The translations under genes were made by a program, and so were the position numbers. DNA of 64,000 bases from assembly GCF_000807675.2 (NCBI RefSeq), contig NZ_CP019962.1, positions 1,178,001 to 1,242,000 on the forward strand, in the 5' to 3' direction. The notes below the pieces were generated by a model. It had not been told where the DNA came from and ran no database searches. It saw only the letters and a list, made by a program, of their open reading frames with translations. This document shows positions 33,186 through 41,408 of the stretch, in pieces. The DNA is from Eubacterium limosum. Its GTDB lineage: Bacteria > Bacillota > Clostridia > Eubacteriales > Eubacteriaceae. Position 1 is the stretch's first letter. Each line of letters opens with the position of its first letter.

Positions 33186-33309
33186 GCACATGCGAGTTCA
33201 AAATAAGATTTTTGAAGTTTTGGTCAGGGCTTGGTTCGTCATGTTCTTTTTTTATTGTTTTATTCAGAGACAATGCAGTATTCAATTTATGTAAAAGAAG
33301 GAGAGAGCT

Positions 33310-34413
33310 ATGTTAAAAAAAGAAGGACAGATCAGAATCCCAAGCGGTTGTGCGATCTCGGGGATCATACATAAAAAGGGAAAGCCCGTGATTAACGGCA
33401 GCCAGATTGTGGATTCCATCGCAGTGATGCACGATCGTTCCAACGGTCTGGGCGGCGGCTTTGCAGGATATGGGATTTACCCGGAATACGCAGACTCTTA
33501 TGCCTTTCATGTCTTTTATGACGACTTTAAGGCCAGACAGGAAACGGAGCGCTATTTGGATAAATACTTTGACGTGGTCAATCTGAGCCGGATACCAGTG
33601 CGTAAAAATAAAAATATCAAAGACGAGCCTCTGATATGGCGTTACTTTGTCGATCCGATCTTCACCAAAATACAGGAGGAGAAGGGAGAAATTGATGAAG
33701 AAAAATTCATTGTTGATACGGTATTCTATATCAATACTTACATCGACGGCGCCTATATCTTTTCAAGCGGAAAGAACATGGGCGTTTTTAAAGCGGTTGG
33801 GTTTCCTGAGGATGTCGGTGATTTTTACAAGCTTGAGGAATATGACGGCTACTGCTGGACCGCGCACGGGCGATACCCGACCAATACGCCGGGCTGGTGG
33901 GGAGGCGCTCATCCCTTTGCTCTTCTGGATTACTCCATTGTCCATAACGGGGAAATTTCCTCCTACGATGCAAACCGGCGTTTTATTGAGATGTTTGATT
34001 ATAAATGCACTCTCTTGACCGATACCGAGGTTATCACCTATATTATTGATTTTCTAAACCGAAAGCAAGGCTTTGATTTTGAGGACATCGCCAGCATCAT
34101 TGCCGCGCCTTTCTGGGAAGAAATCGAAAAGATGCAGCCAGAAAGGGCCAGACGCTTTAAAACGCTGCGCAACACCTTTGCCAGTTTGCTGATAACCGGC
34201 CCCTTTTCAATTATGTGTGGCTTTACCGATGGATTAATGGCTTTGAACGACCGGCTGAAGCTGCGTTCGATGGTGGCTGGAGAAAAGGACGATGTGGTTT
34301 ATATCGCCAGTGAGGAGAGCGCGATCCGCGCAGTATGTCCGGATGTAGGTAATATCTGGGCGCCAAAGGGCGGTGAACCCATCATTGTCCGAGTGAATCG
34401 TGAAGGAGAATAA
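33310..34413 (+). CDS. Glutamate synthase, glutamine amidotransferase (class II) subunit
   Basis: Class II glutamine amidotransferase subunit of a split glutamate synthase, 367 residues. It releases ammonia from glutamine for the FMN subunit encoded next. The likely nucleophile is Cys14 in PSGCAISGII, so the first 13 residues would have to be removed, as in other Ntn-type amidotransferases. The catalytic-core stretches GRYPTNTPGWWGGAHPF and IVHNGEISSYDANRRF are clear. The start at 33310 has GAAGGAGAG upstream. First gene of an operon: this gene, FMN subunit (3 nt gap), ferredoxin, flavoprotein, GXGXG subunit, type I glutamine synthetase, ANTAR regulator. Leader and promoter lie at 33050-33309. 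Confidence 0.88.
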   Translation: MLKKEGQIRIPSGCAISGIIHKKGKPVINGSQIVDSIAVMHDRSNGLGGGFAGYGIYPEYADSYAFHVFYDDFKARQETERYLDKYFDVVNLSRIPVRKNKNIKDEPLIWRYFVDPIFTKIQEEKGEIDEEKFIVDTVFYINTYIDGAYIFSSGKNMGVFKAVGFPEDVGDFYKLEEYDGYCWTAHGRYPTNTPGWWGGAHPFALLDYSIVHNGEISSYDANRRFIEMFDYKCTLLTDTEVITYIIDFLNRKQGFDFEDIASIIAAPFWEEIEKMQPERARRFKTLRNTFASLLITGPFSIMCGFTDGLMALNDRLKLRSMVAGEKDDVVYIASEESAIRAVCPDVGNIWAPKGGEPIIVRVNREGE

Positions 34414-34416
34414 ACA

Positions 34417-35922
34417 ATGGGAATCAATTATATTTATCCGCAATATGAAATTGTCAGAAATCCAAACCGCTGTATCAAATGCCGTGTCTGTGAAAGGCAG
34501 TGCTCCAACGATGTGCACAGCTACGATGAGGAGCTGGATGTTATGAAGGCAGACGAAACCGGCTGCGTGGACTGCCAGCGCTGTGTGAGTATGTGCCCGA
34601 CACGCGCCCTTAAGATTGTCAAGACCGACAACCAGCTCAAGGAAAATTACAACTGGAAACAGAGTACCATCGAGGAGGTTTATCGTCAGGCTGGCAGCGG
34701 CGGCGTCCTGCTGTCCTCCATGGGAAACCCAAACGAATACCCGGTATACTGGGATAAAATGCTCATCAACGCCAGCCAGGTAACCAATCCGTCCATCGAC
34801 CCGCTGCGTGAACCCATGGAAACCAAAGTATTCCTGGGTAAAAAGCCTGGTCAGCTGGAGATGGATAAAGAAGGAAATATTATTTCTGAGATTCCACCAC
34901 AGATTGAGCTGGAGCTGCCCATTATGTTTTCGGCCATGTCCTATGGCTCTATCAGTGAAAATGCCCATAAATCCCTTGCCCGCGCGGCAGCGGAGCTTGG
35001 AACCTGCTACAATACCGGTGAGGGCGGTTTGAACAAGGGCCTGTATCCGTACGGCCGCAATACCATTGTTCAGGTAGCTTCAGGCCGCTTTGGCGTGCAT
35101 GAGGATTACCTGATGGCCGGCGCGGCCATTGAAATTAAAATGGGACAAGGGGCAAAGCCCGGGATCGGCGGTCATCTGCCGGGCAAGAAAATTGGGGAGA
35201 AGGTGTCAAAAACACGCATGATTCCAGAAGGGGCCGATGCGATTTCGCCGGCGCCGCATCATGATATTTATTCTATTGAAGATCTGAGGCAGTTGATTTT
35301 TTCCTTAAAAGAAGCCACTGGCTATACCAAGCCGGTGATTGTCAAAATCGCCGCGGTCCACAATGTGGCGGCCATTGCCTCGGGGATCGCGCGCTCTGGC
35401 GCGGACATTATTGCCATTGATGGCTTTAGAGGCGGTACCGGCGCAGCGCCGACCCGTATCCGTGACAATGTCGGAATTCCCATTGAGCTTGCGCTGGCAT
35501 CTGTGGACCAGCGCCTCCGGGATGAGCAGATCCGCAATGATATCTCCATTGTTGTCGGCGGCAGCATCCGCAGCTCCGCCGACGTGGTCAAGGCCATTGC
35601 CCTTGGCGCAGACGCCTGCTATATTGGCACAGCCGCCCTTCTGGCGCTCGGCTGTCATTTATGCCGCCACTGCCAGAGCGGCCGCTGCAACTGGGGGATC
35701 GCCACTCAGCGTGAGGATCTTGTAAAACGGCTGAATCCGGAAATTGGCGCAGAACGTCTCACGAACCTCATGCGCGCCTGGAATCATGAAATCCAGGAAA
35801 TGATGGGCGGTATGGGCATTAACTCCATCGAATCCCTGAAAGGAAACCGTCTGATGCTGCGCGGTATTGGCCTTTCCGATAAGGAATTGGAAATATTAGG
35901 AATAAAACATGCGGGGGAATGA
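34417..35922 (+). CDS. Glutamate synthase, FMN-binding synthase subunit with N-terminal ferredoxin domain
   Basis: Central FMN domain of glutamate synthase, 501 residues, making two glutamates from 2-oxoglutarate and ammonia. The N terminus carries two 4Fe-4S motifs (CIKCRVCERQC at 19-29; CVDCQRCVSMCP at about 51-62). The synthase domain follows with SAMSYGSISENAHKSLA, GEGG, PGIGGHLPGKK, FRGGTGAAPTRIRD and CHLCRHCQSGRCNWGIATQ. This ferredoxin-headed form is typical of archaea and anaerobic bacteria in which domains of the large subunit are separate genes. It begins 3 nt behind the amidotransferase gene. Its stop codon is followed at once by the first copy of a structured repeat. Confidence 0.92.
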   Translation: MGINYIYPQYEIVRNPNRCIKCRVCERQCSNDVHSYDEELDVMKADETGCVDCQRCVSMCPTRALKIVKTDNQLKENYNWKQSTIEEVYRQAGSGGVLLSSMGNPNEYPVYWDKMLINASQVTNPSIDPLREPMETKVFLGKKPGQLEMDKEGNIISEIPPQIELELPIMFSAMSYGSISENAHKSLARAAAELGTCYNTGEGGLNKGLYPYGRNTIVQVASGRFGVHEDYLMAGAAIEIKMGQGAKPGIGGHLPGKKIGEKVSKTRMIPEGADAISPAPHHDIYSIEDLRQLIFSLKEATGYTKPVIVKIAAVHNVAAIASGIARSGADIIAIDGFRGGTGAAPTRIRDNVGIPIELALASVDQRLRDEQIRNDISIVVGGSIRSSADVVKAIALGADACYIGTAALLALGCHLCRHCQSGRCNWGIATQREDLVKRLNPEIGAERLTNLMRAWNHEIQEMMGGMGINSIESLKGNRLMLRGIGLSDKELEILGIKHAGE

Positions 35923-35923
35923 C

Positions 35924-36062
35924 GCCGAGTCCAATTTCTGGAAGAAATTGGCAGCGAGTGAAAAGCGAACCGGCAGATGAGCGGACGAGCGATAACGAGG
36001 CAAATACAGATGTTGAAGAAGCAATCCTTTATAAAGAGGAAGAGGCTTCTGAAAACATCTGT
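35924..36062 (+). repeat. Structured intergenic repeat, copy A
   Basis: Head: GCCGAGTCC, then hairpin CCAATTTC (35931-35938), loop TGGAA, GAAATTGG (35944-35951), then GCAGCGAG and about 50 further nt. Tail: a long hairpin closed by ACAGATGTT (36006-36014) and AACATCTGT (36054-36062). The head is almost identical to copy B and has a related copy C at 62927. A small ORF read across it (35919-36137) exists only because of the repeat. Confidence 0.75.
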
Positions 36063-36064
36063 AA

Positions 36065-36200
36065 GCCGAGTCCAATTTCTGGAAGAAATTGGCAGCGAGT
36101 GAAAAGCGAACCGGCAGGTGAGCGGACGAGCGCATGAGGCTAACGTCTTGTTTGAAAAAGCCTTCCGAAGGAAAAATCAAGGCTTTTTCAAATAAAGACG
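36065..36200 (+). repeat. Structured intergenic repeat, copy B
   Basis: Head differs from copy A at one base over about 68 nt; stem 36072-36079 with 36085-36092. It runs through GGCTAACG into a long hairpin with CGTCTT/AAGACG (36144-36149 with 36195-36200) and a perfect 14-bp inner stem (36151-36164 with 36179-36192). Copies A and B together fill the 338-nt gap between the FMN subunit and the ferredoxin gene. Confidence 0.75.
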
Positions 36201-36260
36201 CGGTCGTGAGAAGCGATAAACAAAGGTTTATTGAGAACAAAACCGAGGAGAAAATAAACA

Positions 36261-36719
36261 ATGAAACGAGTATATGTAAATGAAGAATGGTGCCTGGGCT
36301 GTCACCTTTGCGAATATCAGTGCGCTTTTGCAAACTCCGGTGAGGAGGATATGTTCAAGGCCTTTAATAAAAAAGAAAAACCATTGCCGCGCATCCGTGT
36401 GGAGGATGGTGTGGAAAACGGAGAGGAAATCCATTTTGCGGTTTCCTGCCGCCACTGCAAGACACCCTACTGCGTCAAGGGCTGCATAACCGGCGCTTTA
36501 TCGATCGGGGAAGACGGTGTGATCAAAATCGACGGTACACGCTGTGTGGGCTGCCGTACCTGTATTGCCATGTGCCCATACGGGTGTCTGGTGGTCGGTC
36601 ACACGAAAACCATGCTGAAATGTGAACTGTGCACGGAAAATGGCGGTGAGCCAGCCTGTGTTAAAAACTGTCCGAACCGTGCCATTGTTTTTGAAGAAAG
36701 AGGTGCTGTCAATGAATAA
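36261..36719 (+). CDS. Four-cluster 4Fe-4S ferredoxin-type electron-transfer subunit
   Basis: Iron-sulfur protein of 152 residues with four cysteine clusters in the pattern of DmsB/HycB-type subunits: CLGCHLCEYQC (about 11-21), CRHCKTPYCVKGC, CVGCRTCIAMCPYGC and CELCTENGGEPACVKNCP. It presumably carries electrons between the flavoprotein encoded next and the glutamate synthase FMN subunit. The start at 36261 has GAGGAG upstream. Its end overlaps the next start by 8 nt, so the two are translationally coupled. It is separated from the upstream synthase gene by two structured repeats. Confidence 0.88.
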   Translation: MKRVYVNEEWCLGCHLCEYQCAFANSGEEDMFKAFNKKEKPLPRIRVEDGVENGEEIHFAVSCRHCKTPYCVKGCITGALSIGEDGVIKIDGTRCVGCRTCIAMCPYGCLVVGHTKTMLKCELCTENGGEPACVKNCPNRAIVFEERGAVNE

Positions 36720-37950
36720 GACAAAGTATTTGATCATCGGAAATTCCGCCGGAGCCATCGGTGGTGTCACGGGTATCCGCAGAGAAGACATGGACGGCAG
36801 CATTACGATTATCAGCGCGGAAAAACACCATACCTATTCAAGACCATTGATCTCCTACTGGCTGGAGGGTAAGGTTTCTCAGGAGAAAATGATTTACCGG
36901 GATGAGGATTTTTATGAAAAAAACGCCTGTGAGGTAATACTTGGCACAAAGGCAGAGCGTATTGATGTTCAAAAGAAGCAGGTATACCTGGCAGGCGGCG
37001 GGTCTGTCGCCTATGAAAAGCTCTTAGTCGCAACGGGCTCTGTTCCCTTTGTGCCGCCGATCAAGGGCAAGGAAACGGCTAAAAATACCTTTACCTTTAC
37101 AACCATGGATGACGCGGCTGGCGTGGGTGAGATTCTGGATAAAAATTCTAAAGTCGTCATTTTAGGCGCAGGGCTCATTGGCCTGAAGGCAGCTGAAGCG
37201 GTTGTGGGACAGTGCGCGGGTGTGACGGTAGTAGATCTGGCAGACCGGGTGCTGCCCAGTGTTCTGGATACAGAAAGCGCTGAGATTATCGAGGCACATC
37301 TGACCAGCCAGGGAATGGTTTTAAAGCTGGAAACCAGTATTACTGAAATCGGCGATATGGAAGTTACACTGAGTGACGGCGAGCTTCTCCTTTATGACAT
37401 TCTCATTCTGGCGGTGGGAACAAGACCGGAGATGTCACTGGTTGAGCAGGCTGGCGGAAAGGTGGAACGTGGGATTGTGACCGATGATCACCAGCAGACC
37501 AGCCTGAAGGATATTTACGCGGCTGGAGACTGCACGCAGAGCTATGATATTACCTCACAGACGGCTAAAAACATGGCGATTCTTCCAAACGCTTATCTGC
37601 AGGGTGAGGTGGCAGGACAAAATATGGCCGGTGGCAGCGCGGTGTATGAAAAGGCCTTTCCCGTAAATTCTATGGGGCTTCTGGGCCTGTATATGCTGAC
37701 GGCAGGCAGCTGCATCGGCGAATCCATCACCGTCAAAACCGATGAAAGCTATAAAAAGTTTTATACAAAGGACGGCGTTTTAAAGGGCTATATCATCATT
37801 GGCAACTGTGATCGCGGCGGTATTTATACCGATATGATCCGCGAACAGATCCCGCTGGAGACAGTGGATATGGAAATGCTGATAAAAGAGCCGGGCCTGA
37901 TGGCTTTTAACCCAGGAGAACGATATGCGAAGCTCAGCGCAGAGCATTAG
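36712..37950 (+). CDS. FAD/NAD(P)-dependent oxidoreductase of the glutamate synthase operon
   Basis: Pyridine nucleotide-disulfide type flavoprotein of 412 residues. The FAD-binding start is IIGNSAGAIGG, a degenerate version of GxGxxG; the NAD(P) motif is VVILGAGLIGLKAAE near 145-160, and the second FAD motif is IYAAGDC near 270. No redox-active CxxxxC is seen, so it resembles NADH oxidase or rubredoxin/ferredoxin reductases rather than GltD. I start it at 36712 (MNKTKY), with AGAGGTG upstream and an 8-nt overlap with the ferredoxin gene; the longer frame from 36622 runs inside that gene. It probably replaces GltD as electron entry for the split glutamate synthase. Confidence 0.85.
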   Translation: MNKTKYLIIGNSAGAIGGVTGIRREDMDGSITIISAEKHHTYSRPLISYWLEGKVSQEKMIYRDEDFYEKNACEVILGTKAERIDVQKKQVYLAGGGSVAYEKLLVATGSVPFVPPIKGKETAKNTFTFTTMDDAAGVGEILDKNSKVVILGAGLIGLKAAEAVVGQCAGVTVVDLADRVLPSVLDTESAEIIEAHLTSQGMVLKLETSITEIGDMEVTLSDGELLLYDILILAVGTRPEMSLVEQAGGKVERGIVTDDHQQTSLKDIYAAGDCTQSYDITSQTAKNMAILPNAYLQGEVAGQNMAGGSAVYEKAFPVNSMGLLGLYMLTAGSCIGESITVKTDESYKKFYTKDGVLKGYIIIGNCDRGGIYTDMIREQIPLETVDMEMLIKEPGLMAFNPGERYAKLSAEH

Positions 37951-37961
37951 GAGGAACAAGG

Positions 37962-38684
37962 ATGATCATTGAAGCAGGAAAAAAATATTATACAGAGCTG
38001 AACCGTGAGGTAAAGGCAGCAGAGGATCGTGAGATTACCATCAAGGGTGTTCTGGGCCAGCGCTATATCGGTACCGGCGTTAAGAATAAGGATATTACCG
38101 TTTACGGCACACCGGGAAACGCCATGGGCGCATATCTCAGCGGAACGAATATCACCGTTTACGGCAACGTGCAGGATGCAGTGGGAGACACCATGGATAA
38201 CGGCGATATCGTGGTCTACGGAAACGGTGGCGATACCCTGGGCTATGGAATGCGCGGCGGCAGTATCTACATCCGCGATAACGGAGGCTACCGCGTAGGT
38301 ATTCATATGAAAGCTTATATGGAGCACCAGCCTGTGGTGGTGATCGGTGGTAAGGTCGGGTCTTTTTTGGGCGAGTATCAGGCCGGCGGAACCATTGTGG
38401 TTCTGGGGATTGGCGTAGACGGCGCTTTTCCGGCAGGCGGTTACTGCGGCACTGGCATGCACGGCGGTGCGATGTATATCCGCAGCGATGTACCGCCGAC
38501 AGAGCTGGCACCGCAGGTAGTAGCAGAGCTGTGTACGCCTGCAATGCTGGAGCCGGCCATGGCCTGTATTGAGAACTACTGTCATTATTTTGACGCTGAT
38601 ATTAAGGAGATTTTGGCAAAATCCTTTTATAAATTGACACCAGGTGCCAACAATCCTTATAATGATTTATATACAGCGTATTAA
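37962..38684 (+). CDS. Glutamate synthase GXGXG-domain subunit
   Basis: Separate form of the C-terminal beta-helix (GXGXG) domain of the glutamate synthase large subunit, 240 residues. Repeats such as ITVYGTPGNAMGAYLSG, ITVYGNVQDAVGDTMDNG and IVVYGNGGDTLGYGMRGG show the glycine pattern. It has no catalytic residues of its own and serves as scaffold between amidotransferase and synthase parts. It starts 11 nt behind the flavoprotein with GGAGG at the start and is followed 11 nt later by glnA. Confidence 0.9.
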   Translation: MIIEAGKKYYTELNREVKAAEDREITIKGVLGQRYIGTGVKNKDITVYGTPGNAMGAYLSGTNITVYGNVQDAVGDTMDNGDIVVYGNGGDTLGYGMRGGSIYIRDNGGYRVGIHMKAYMEHQPVVVIGGKVGSFLGEYQAGGTIVVLGIGVDGAFPAGGYCGTGMHGGAMYIRSDVPPTELAPQVVAELCTPAMLEPAMACIENYCHYFDADIKEILAKSFYKLTPGANNPYNDLYTAY

Positions 38685-38695
38685 GGAGAGAGAAA

Positions 38696-39994
38696 ATGAA
38701 TTTTGGCAAAAAAACACTCGATGCTGTCAGCTATATCGAGGAAAATGATATTAAATTTATCCGGATGCAGTTCTGTGATATTTATGGACAGAGCAAAAAT
38801 ATTGCCATATCCAACGAGCAGATCGAGCGTGCCATCCTCTATGGTGTGCCCTTTGACGCCAATTCTGTGGCAGGCTATCTGGACGCGGATCATTCTGACC
38901 TGATCCTGCACCCAGACCTGTCCACGCTTCAGATTCTGCCCTGGCGGCCACAGCAGGGAAAGGTCGCCAGAATTCTCTGTGATGTGAAATACCCGGACGG
39001 TACGAATTTTGAAGGAGACAGCCGTTATATATTGAAGGAGCAGATGAAAAAAGCCGAGAAGCTGGGCTACCGCTTTAACGTGGGCGCAGAATGCGAATTT
39101 TTTCTGTTCCGCCTGGGTGAAAACGGAGAGCCGACCAGAGAGCCGGTTGACAGCGCTGGCTATTTTGACCTGGCCCCCTTTGACCGGGGCGAAAATACAC
39201 GGCGGGAGATTATCCTGACACTGGAGGAAATGGGCTTTGAAATCGAAAGCTCTCATCATGAATCGGCCCGGGGACAGCACGAAATCGACTTTAAATACAG
39301 CGGCGCCCTGGAGTCGGCAGACAATATTATGACCTTTAAAACAGTGGTCAAAACCATTGCCCAGCGCAACGGCCTGCATGCTACCTTTATGCCAAAGCCC
39401 CTCAACGGGCAGCCAGGCAGCGGCATGCACATTAATATGTCTCTTATGAAAGACAGCGAAAATGTCTTTACCAGCGATTTTGGCGGGCTGACCGATGAAG
39501 CCAGATGGTTTGCCGCCGGTGTGCTCGCGCATATCCGTGGGATCAGCGCTGTATCCAATCCGTTGGTCAATTCCTACAAGCGCCTGATGGATGGCTATGA
39601 GGCGCCTCAGACTGTCAGCTGGGGCTATGGGTCCCGGTCGCCGCTTATCCGTATTCCGGCCGCTGTGGGCGATTACTGCCGTATGGAACTCAGAAGCCCG
39701 GACCCTGCCTGCAATCCCTATCTCACCTTTGCGCTGATTCTGGCAGCCGGCCTTGAGGGAATTGAAAAGAAACTGCCTCTGATGGACCCGCTGGGGGAAG
39801 CACCCGCAAAGCTTCAAAAGCTGCCCATGACATTAAGGGAGGCGCTGGGAGAAATGGAAAAGGACACCTTGGTAGCAGAAGTTCTCGGCGAGAAAACAGC
39901 ACAGAAATATATTCAGCTCAAAAGCTGGGAGTGGAGACAATACATCGGAATGGTCCACGAGTGGGAAATCGACCGTTATTTTTCAACCTTCTAA
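38696..39994 (+). CDS. glnA: Type I glutamine synthetase
   Basis: Glutamine synthetase of the type I group, 432 residues, dodecameric in the family. Motifs seen are NVGAECEFFLF (about 121-131), the ATP-site FMPKPLNGQPGSGMHINMS (about 228-246), NSYKRLMDGYEAP and RSPDPACNPYLTFALILAAGLEGI. AAGGAGAG precedes the start at 38696. It has no adenylylation-type extension that I can identify. As part of the glutamate synthase operon it completes a GS-GOGAT cycle in one transcript, next to a separate type III enzyme at 30390. Confidence 0.94.
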   Translation: MNFGKKTLDAVSYIEENDIKFIRMQFCDIYGQSKNIAISNEQIERAILYGVPFDANSVAGYLDADHSDLILHPDLSTLQILPWRPQQGKVARILCDVKYPDGTNFEGDSRYILKEQMKKAEKLGYRFNVGAECEFFLFRLGENGEPTREPVDSAGYFDLAPFDRGENTRREIILTLEEMGFEIESSHHESARGQHEIDFKYSGALESADNIMTFKTVVKTIAQRNGLHATFMPKPLNGQPGSGMHINMSLMKDSENVFTSDFGGLTDEARWFAAGVLAHIRGISAVSNPLVNSYKRLMDGYEAPQTVSWGYGSRSPLIRIPAAVGDYCRMELRSPDPACNPYLTFALILAAGLEGIEKKLPLMDPLGEAPAKLQKLPMTLREALGEMEKDTLVAEVLGEKTAQKYIQLKSWEWRQYIGMVHEWEIDRYFSTF

Positions 39995-40035
39995 TTTAGG
40001 AAAAACAAAAACCTGAAGGAAGGGGGGATGAAATA

Positions 40036-40605
40036 ATGAGTAATGTGTTGTTGGTATGCAGGCAGAATGAGATAACAAAAGCACTGACAGAGATCATGCG
40101 GGGCATGGAATTTAGTATGATCGACGCAGTGCCCTCCGGCAGTGAAGGCCGAAGGCGCCTTCAGGAAATTGAGTATGATATGGTCATTATCAATACCCCC
40201 CTGGGCGATGAATTTGGTATAGAACTGGCCCTTGATACGATCGAAAAGTATCTGATCGGTGTTGTGCTTATCGTGAAAAACGAGCTGGTAGACCATGTGG
40301 AGGCCAAGCTGATGGACACGACGGCTTTCGTGGTGTCTAAGCCCATCAACCGCCAGCTTTTGACCCAGAACATCAAGTTTGTACTGAACTCAAAGGCAAA
40401 AATGCAGCGCCTTAAGGAACAGAACGAAAAACTGCAGAAAAAAATGGATGATATTAAGATCATTTACCGGGCCAAGCTGTGCCTGATGGGCTACCTGGAC
40501 ATGACCGAGGAACAGGCTCATCGTTACATCCAGAAGCAGGCCATGGACATGCGGATATCGCCCCGGCAGGTTGCCGAAAACCTTATACGGACCTATGAGC
40601 GTTAA
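40036..40605 (+). CDS. ANTAR-domain RNA-binding regulator with degenerate receiver
   Basis: Response-regulator-like protein of 189 residues: receiver fold (about 1-115), coiled-coil linker (about 120-140, KMQRLKEQNEKLQKKMDDI) and C-terminal ANTAR domain (about 140-189, AKLCLMGYLDMTEEQAHRYIQKQAMDMRISPRQVAENLI). ANTAR proteins bind paired hexaloop hairpins in nascent RNA and prevent termination. The position that should be the phospho-acceptor Asp reads IINTPLG, with Asn, so control by phosphorylation is unlikely; no histidine kinase is nearby. GAAGGGGGG lies upstream of ATG 40036. It closes the GS-GOGAT operon, and matching hairpins lie in the leader of this operon and of glnN, so both are its likely targets. 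Confidence 0.9.
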   Translation: MSNVLLVCRQNEITKALTEIMRGMEFSMIDAVPSGSEGRRRLQEIEYDMVIINTPLGDEFGIELALDTIEKYLIGVVLIVKNELVDHVEAKLMDTTAFVVSKPINRQLLTQNIKFVLNSKAKMQRLKEQNEKLQKKMDDIKIIYRAKLCLMGYLDMTEEQAHRYIQKQAMDMRISPRQVAENLIRTYER

Positions 40606-40689
40606 AAAGATTTAAAGAACCTGTTTATTCCTCCGGAATAAGTGTATAAATACTAACAGAACGTCTTGTTTCAAGGAGGAATAAACAAA

Positions 40690-41289
40690 ATGGGTAAATT
40701 AAAAGGAACGAAAACACTGGAAAATCTGATGAAGGCATTTGCAGGTGAAAGCCAGGCCCGCAACCGCTATACTTTTTTTGCGTCAAAAGCTAAAAAGGAA
40801 GGCTATGTTCAGATCCAGAACATTTTCCTGGAAACAGCAGCCAATGAAAAAGAACATGCGGAAATGTTCTATAAATACATCGTGGAAAATGAAGGTCTGG
40901 ACGGAGAAGCCATGATGGTTGGTATTACTGCGGAATATCCTGTCAGCCTGAGCGACGACACCCGCACCAATCTGATCAACGCCGCTGCCGGCGAACGTGA
41001 AGAATGGAGCGACCTGTACAATAACTTTGGAAAAACCGCTGAAGAAGAAGGCTTTAAAGATATTGCGGCTACCTTCAAATATATTGTAGAGGTTGAAAAG
41101 GCCCACGAAGCCCGCTATTTAAAATTAGCTGAAAACATTGAAAAGGAACGTGTCTTCAAACGCTCAGAATCCGTTAAATGGAAATGCGGCAACTGCGGCT
41201 ATATCAGTGAAGGCAAGGAAGCGCCAAAGGTTTGCCCGGCCTGTAAGCACGGCAGAGAATACTTTGAATTATTTGTGGAAGCTTATTAA
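40690..41289 (+). CDS. rbr: Rubrerythrin
   Basis: Rubrerythrin of 199 residues: a four-helix ferritin-like domain with the di-iron ligand pairs (FAGESQARNRY, ETAANEKEHAEMF, NAAAGEREEW, VEKAHEARY) followed by a rubredoxin-like C terminus (CGNCGY and CPACKHG). In anaerobes it reduces hydrogen peroxide with electrons from rubredoxin or ferredoxin. AAGGAGGA lies about 9 nt before ATG 40690; the frame from 40666 begins upstream of that site. It stands alone with a terminator behind it. I see no convincing promoter motif; the upstream hairpin TTATTCC/GGAATAA (near 40627-40643) has no T tail. Confidence 0.95.
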   Translation: MGKLKGTKTLENLMKAFAGESQARNRYTFFASKAKKEGYVQIQNIFLETAANEKEHAEMFYKYIVENEGLDGEAMMVGITAEYPVSLSDDTRTNLINAAAGEREEWSDLYNNFGKTAEEEGFKDIAATFKYIVEVEKAHEARYLKLAENIEKERVFKRSESVKWKCGNCGYISEGKEAPKVCPACKHGREYFELFVEAY

Positions 41290-41311
41290 AAAGTCATTTA
41301 GGACGAACCAG

Positions 41312-41350
41312 GCTCCGGAGATCAGAGAAACTGACTCCGGAGCTTTTTTT
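41312..41350 (+). terminator. Intrinsic terminator of rubrerythrin gene
   Basis: A 9-bp perfect stem (GCTCCGGAG at 41312 with CTCCGGAGC ending 41343) and seven T. Confidence 0.9.
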
Positions 41351-41408
41351 GAAAAATTTTAAGACAGTTTTGTTATAATCGTTGGACAAAATAAAGGGAG
41401 GAATAAAA

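Noticed and set aside
35919-36137. 72-codon ORF with repeated SPISGRNWQRVKSEPA
   Set aside because: It reads through copies A and B of the structured repeat; the amino-acid repeat only reflects the nucleotide repeat, and copy C does not keep the frame.
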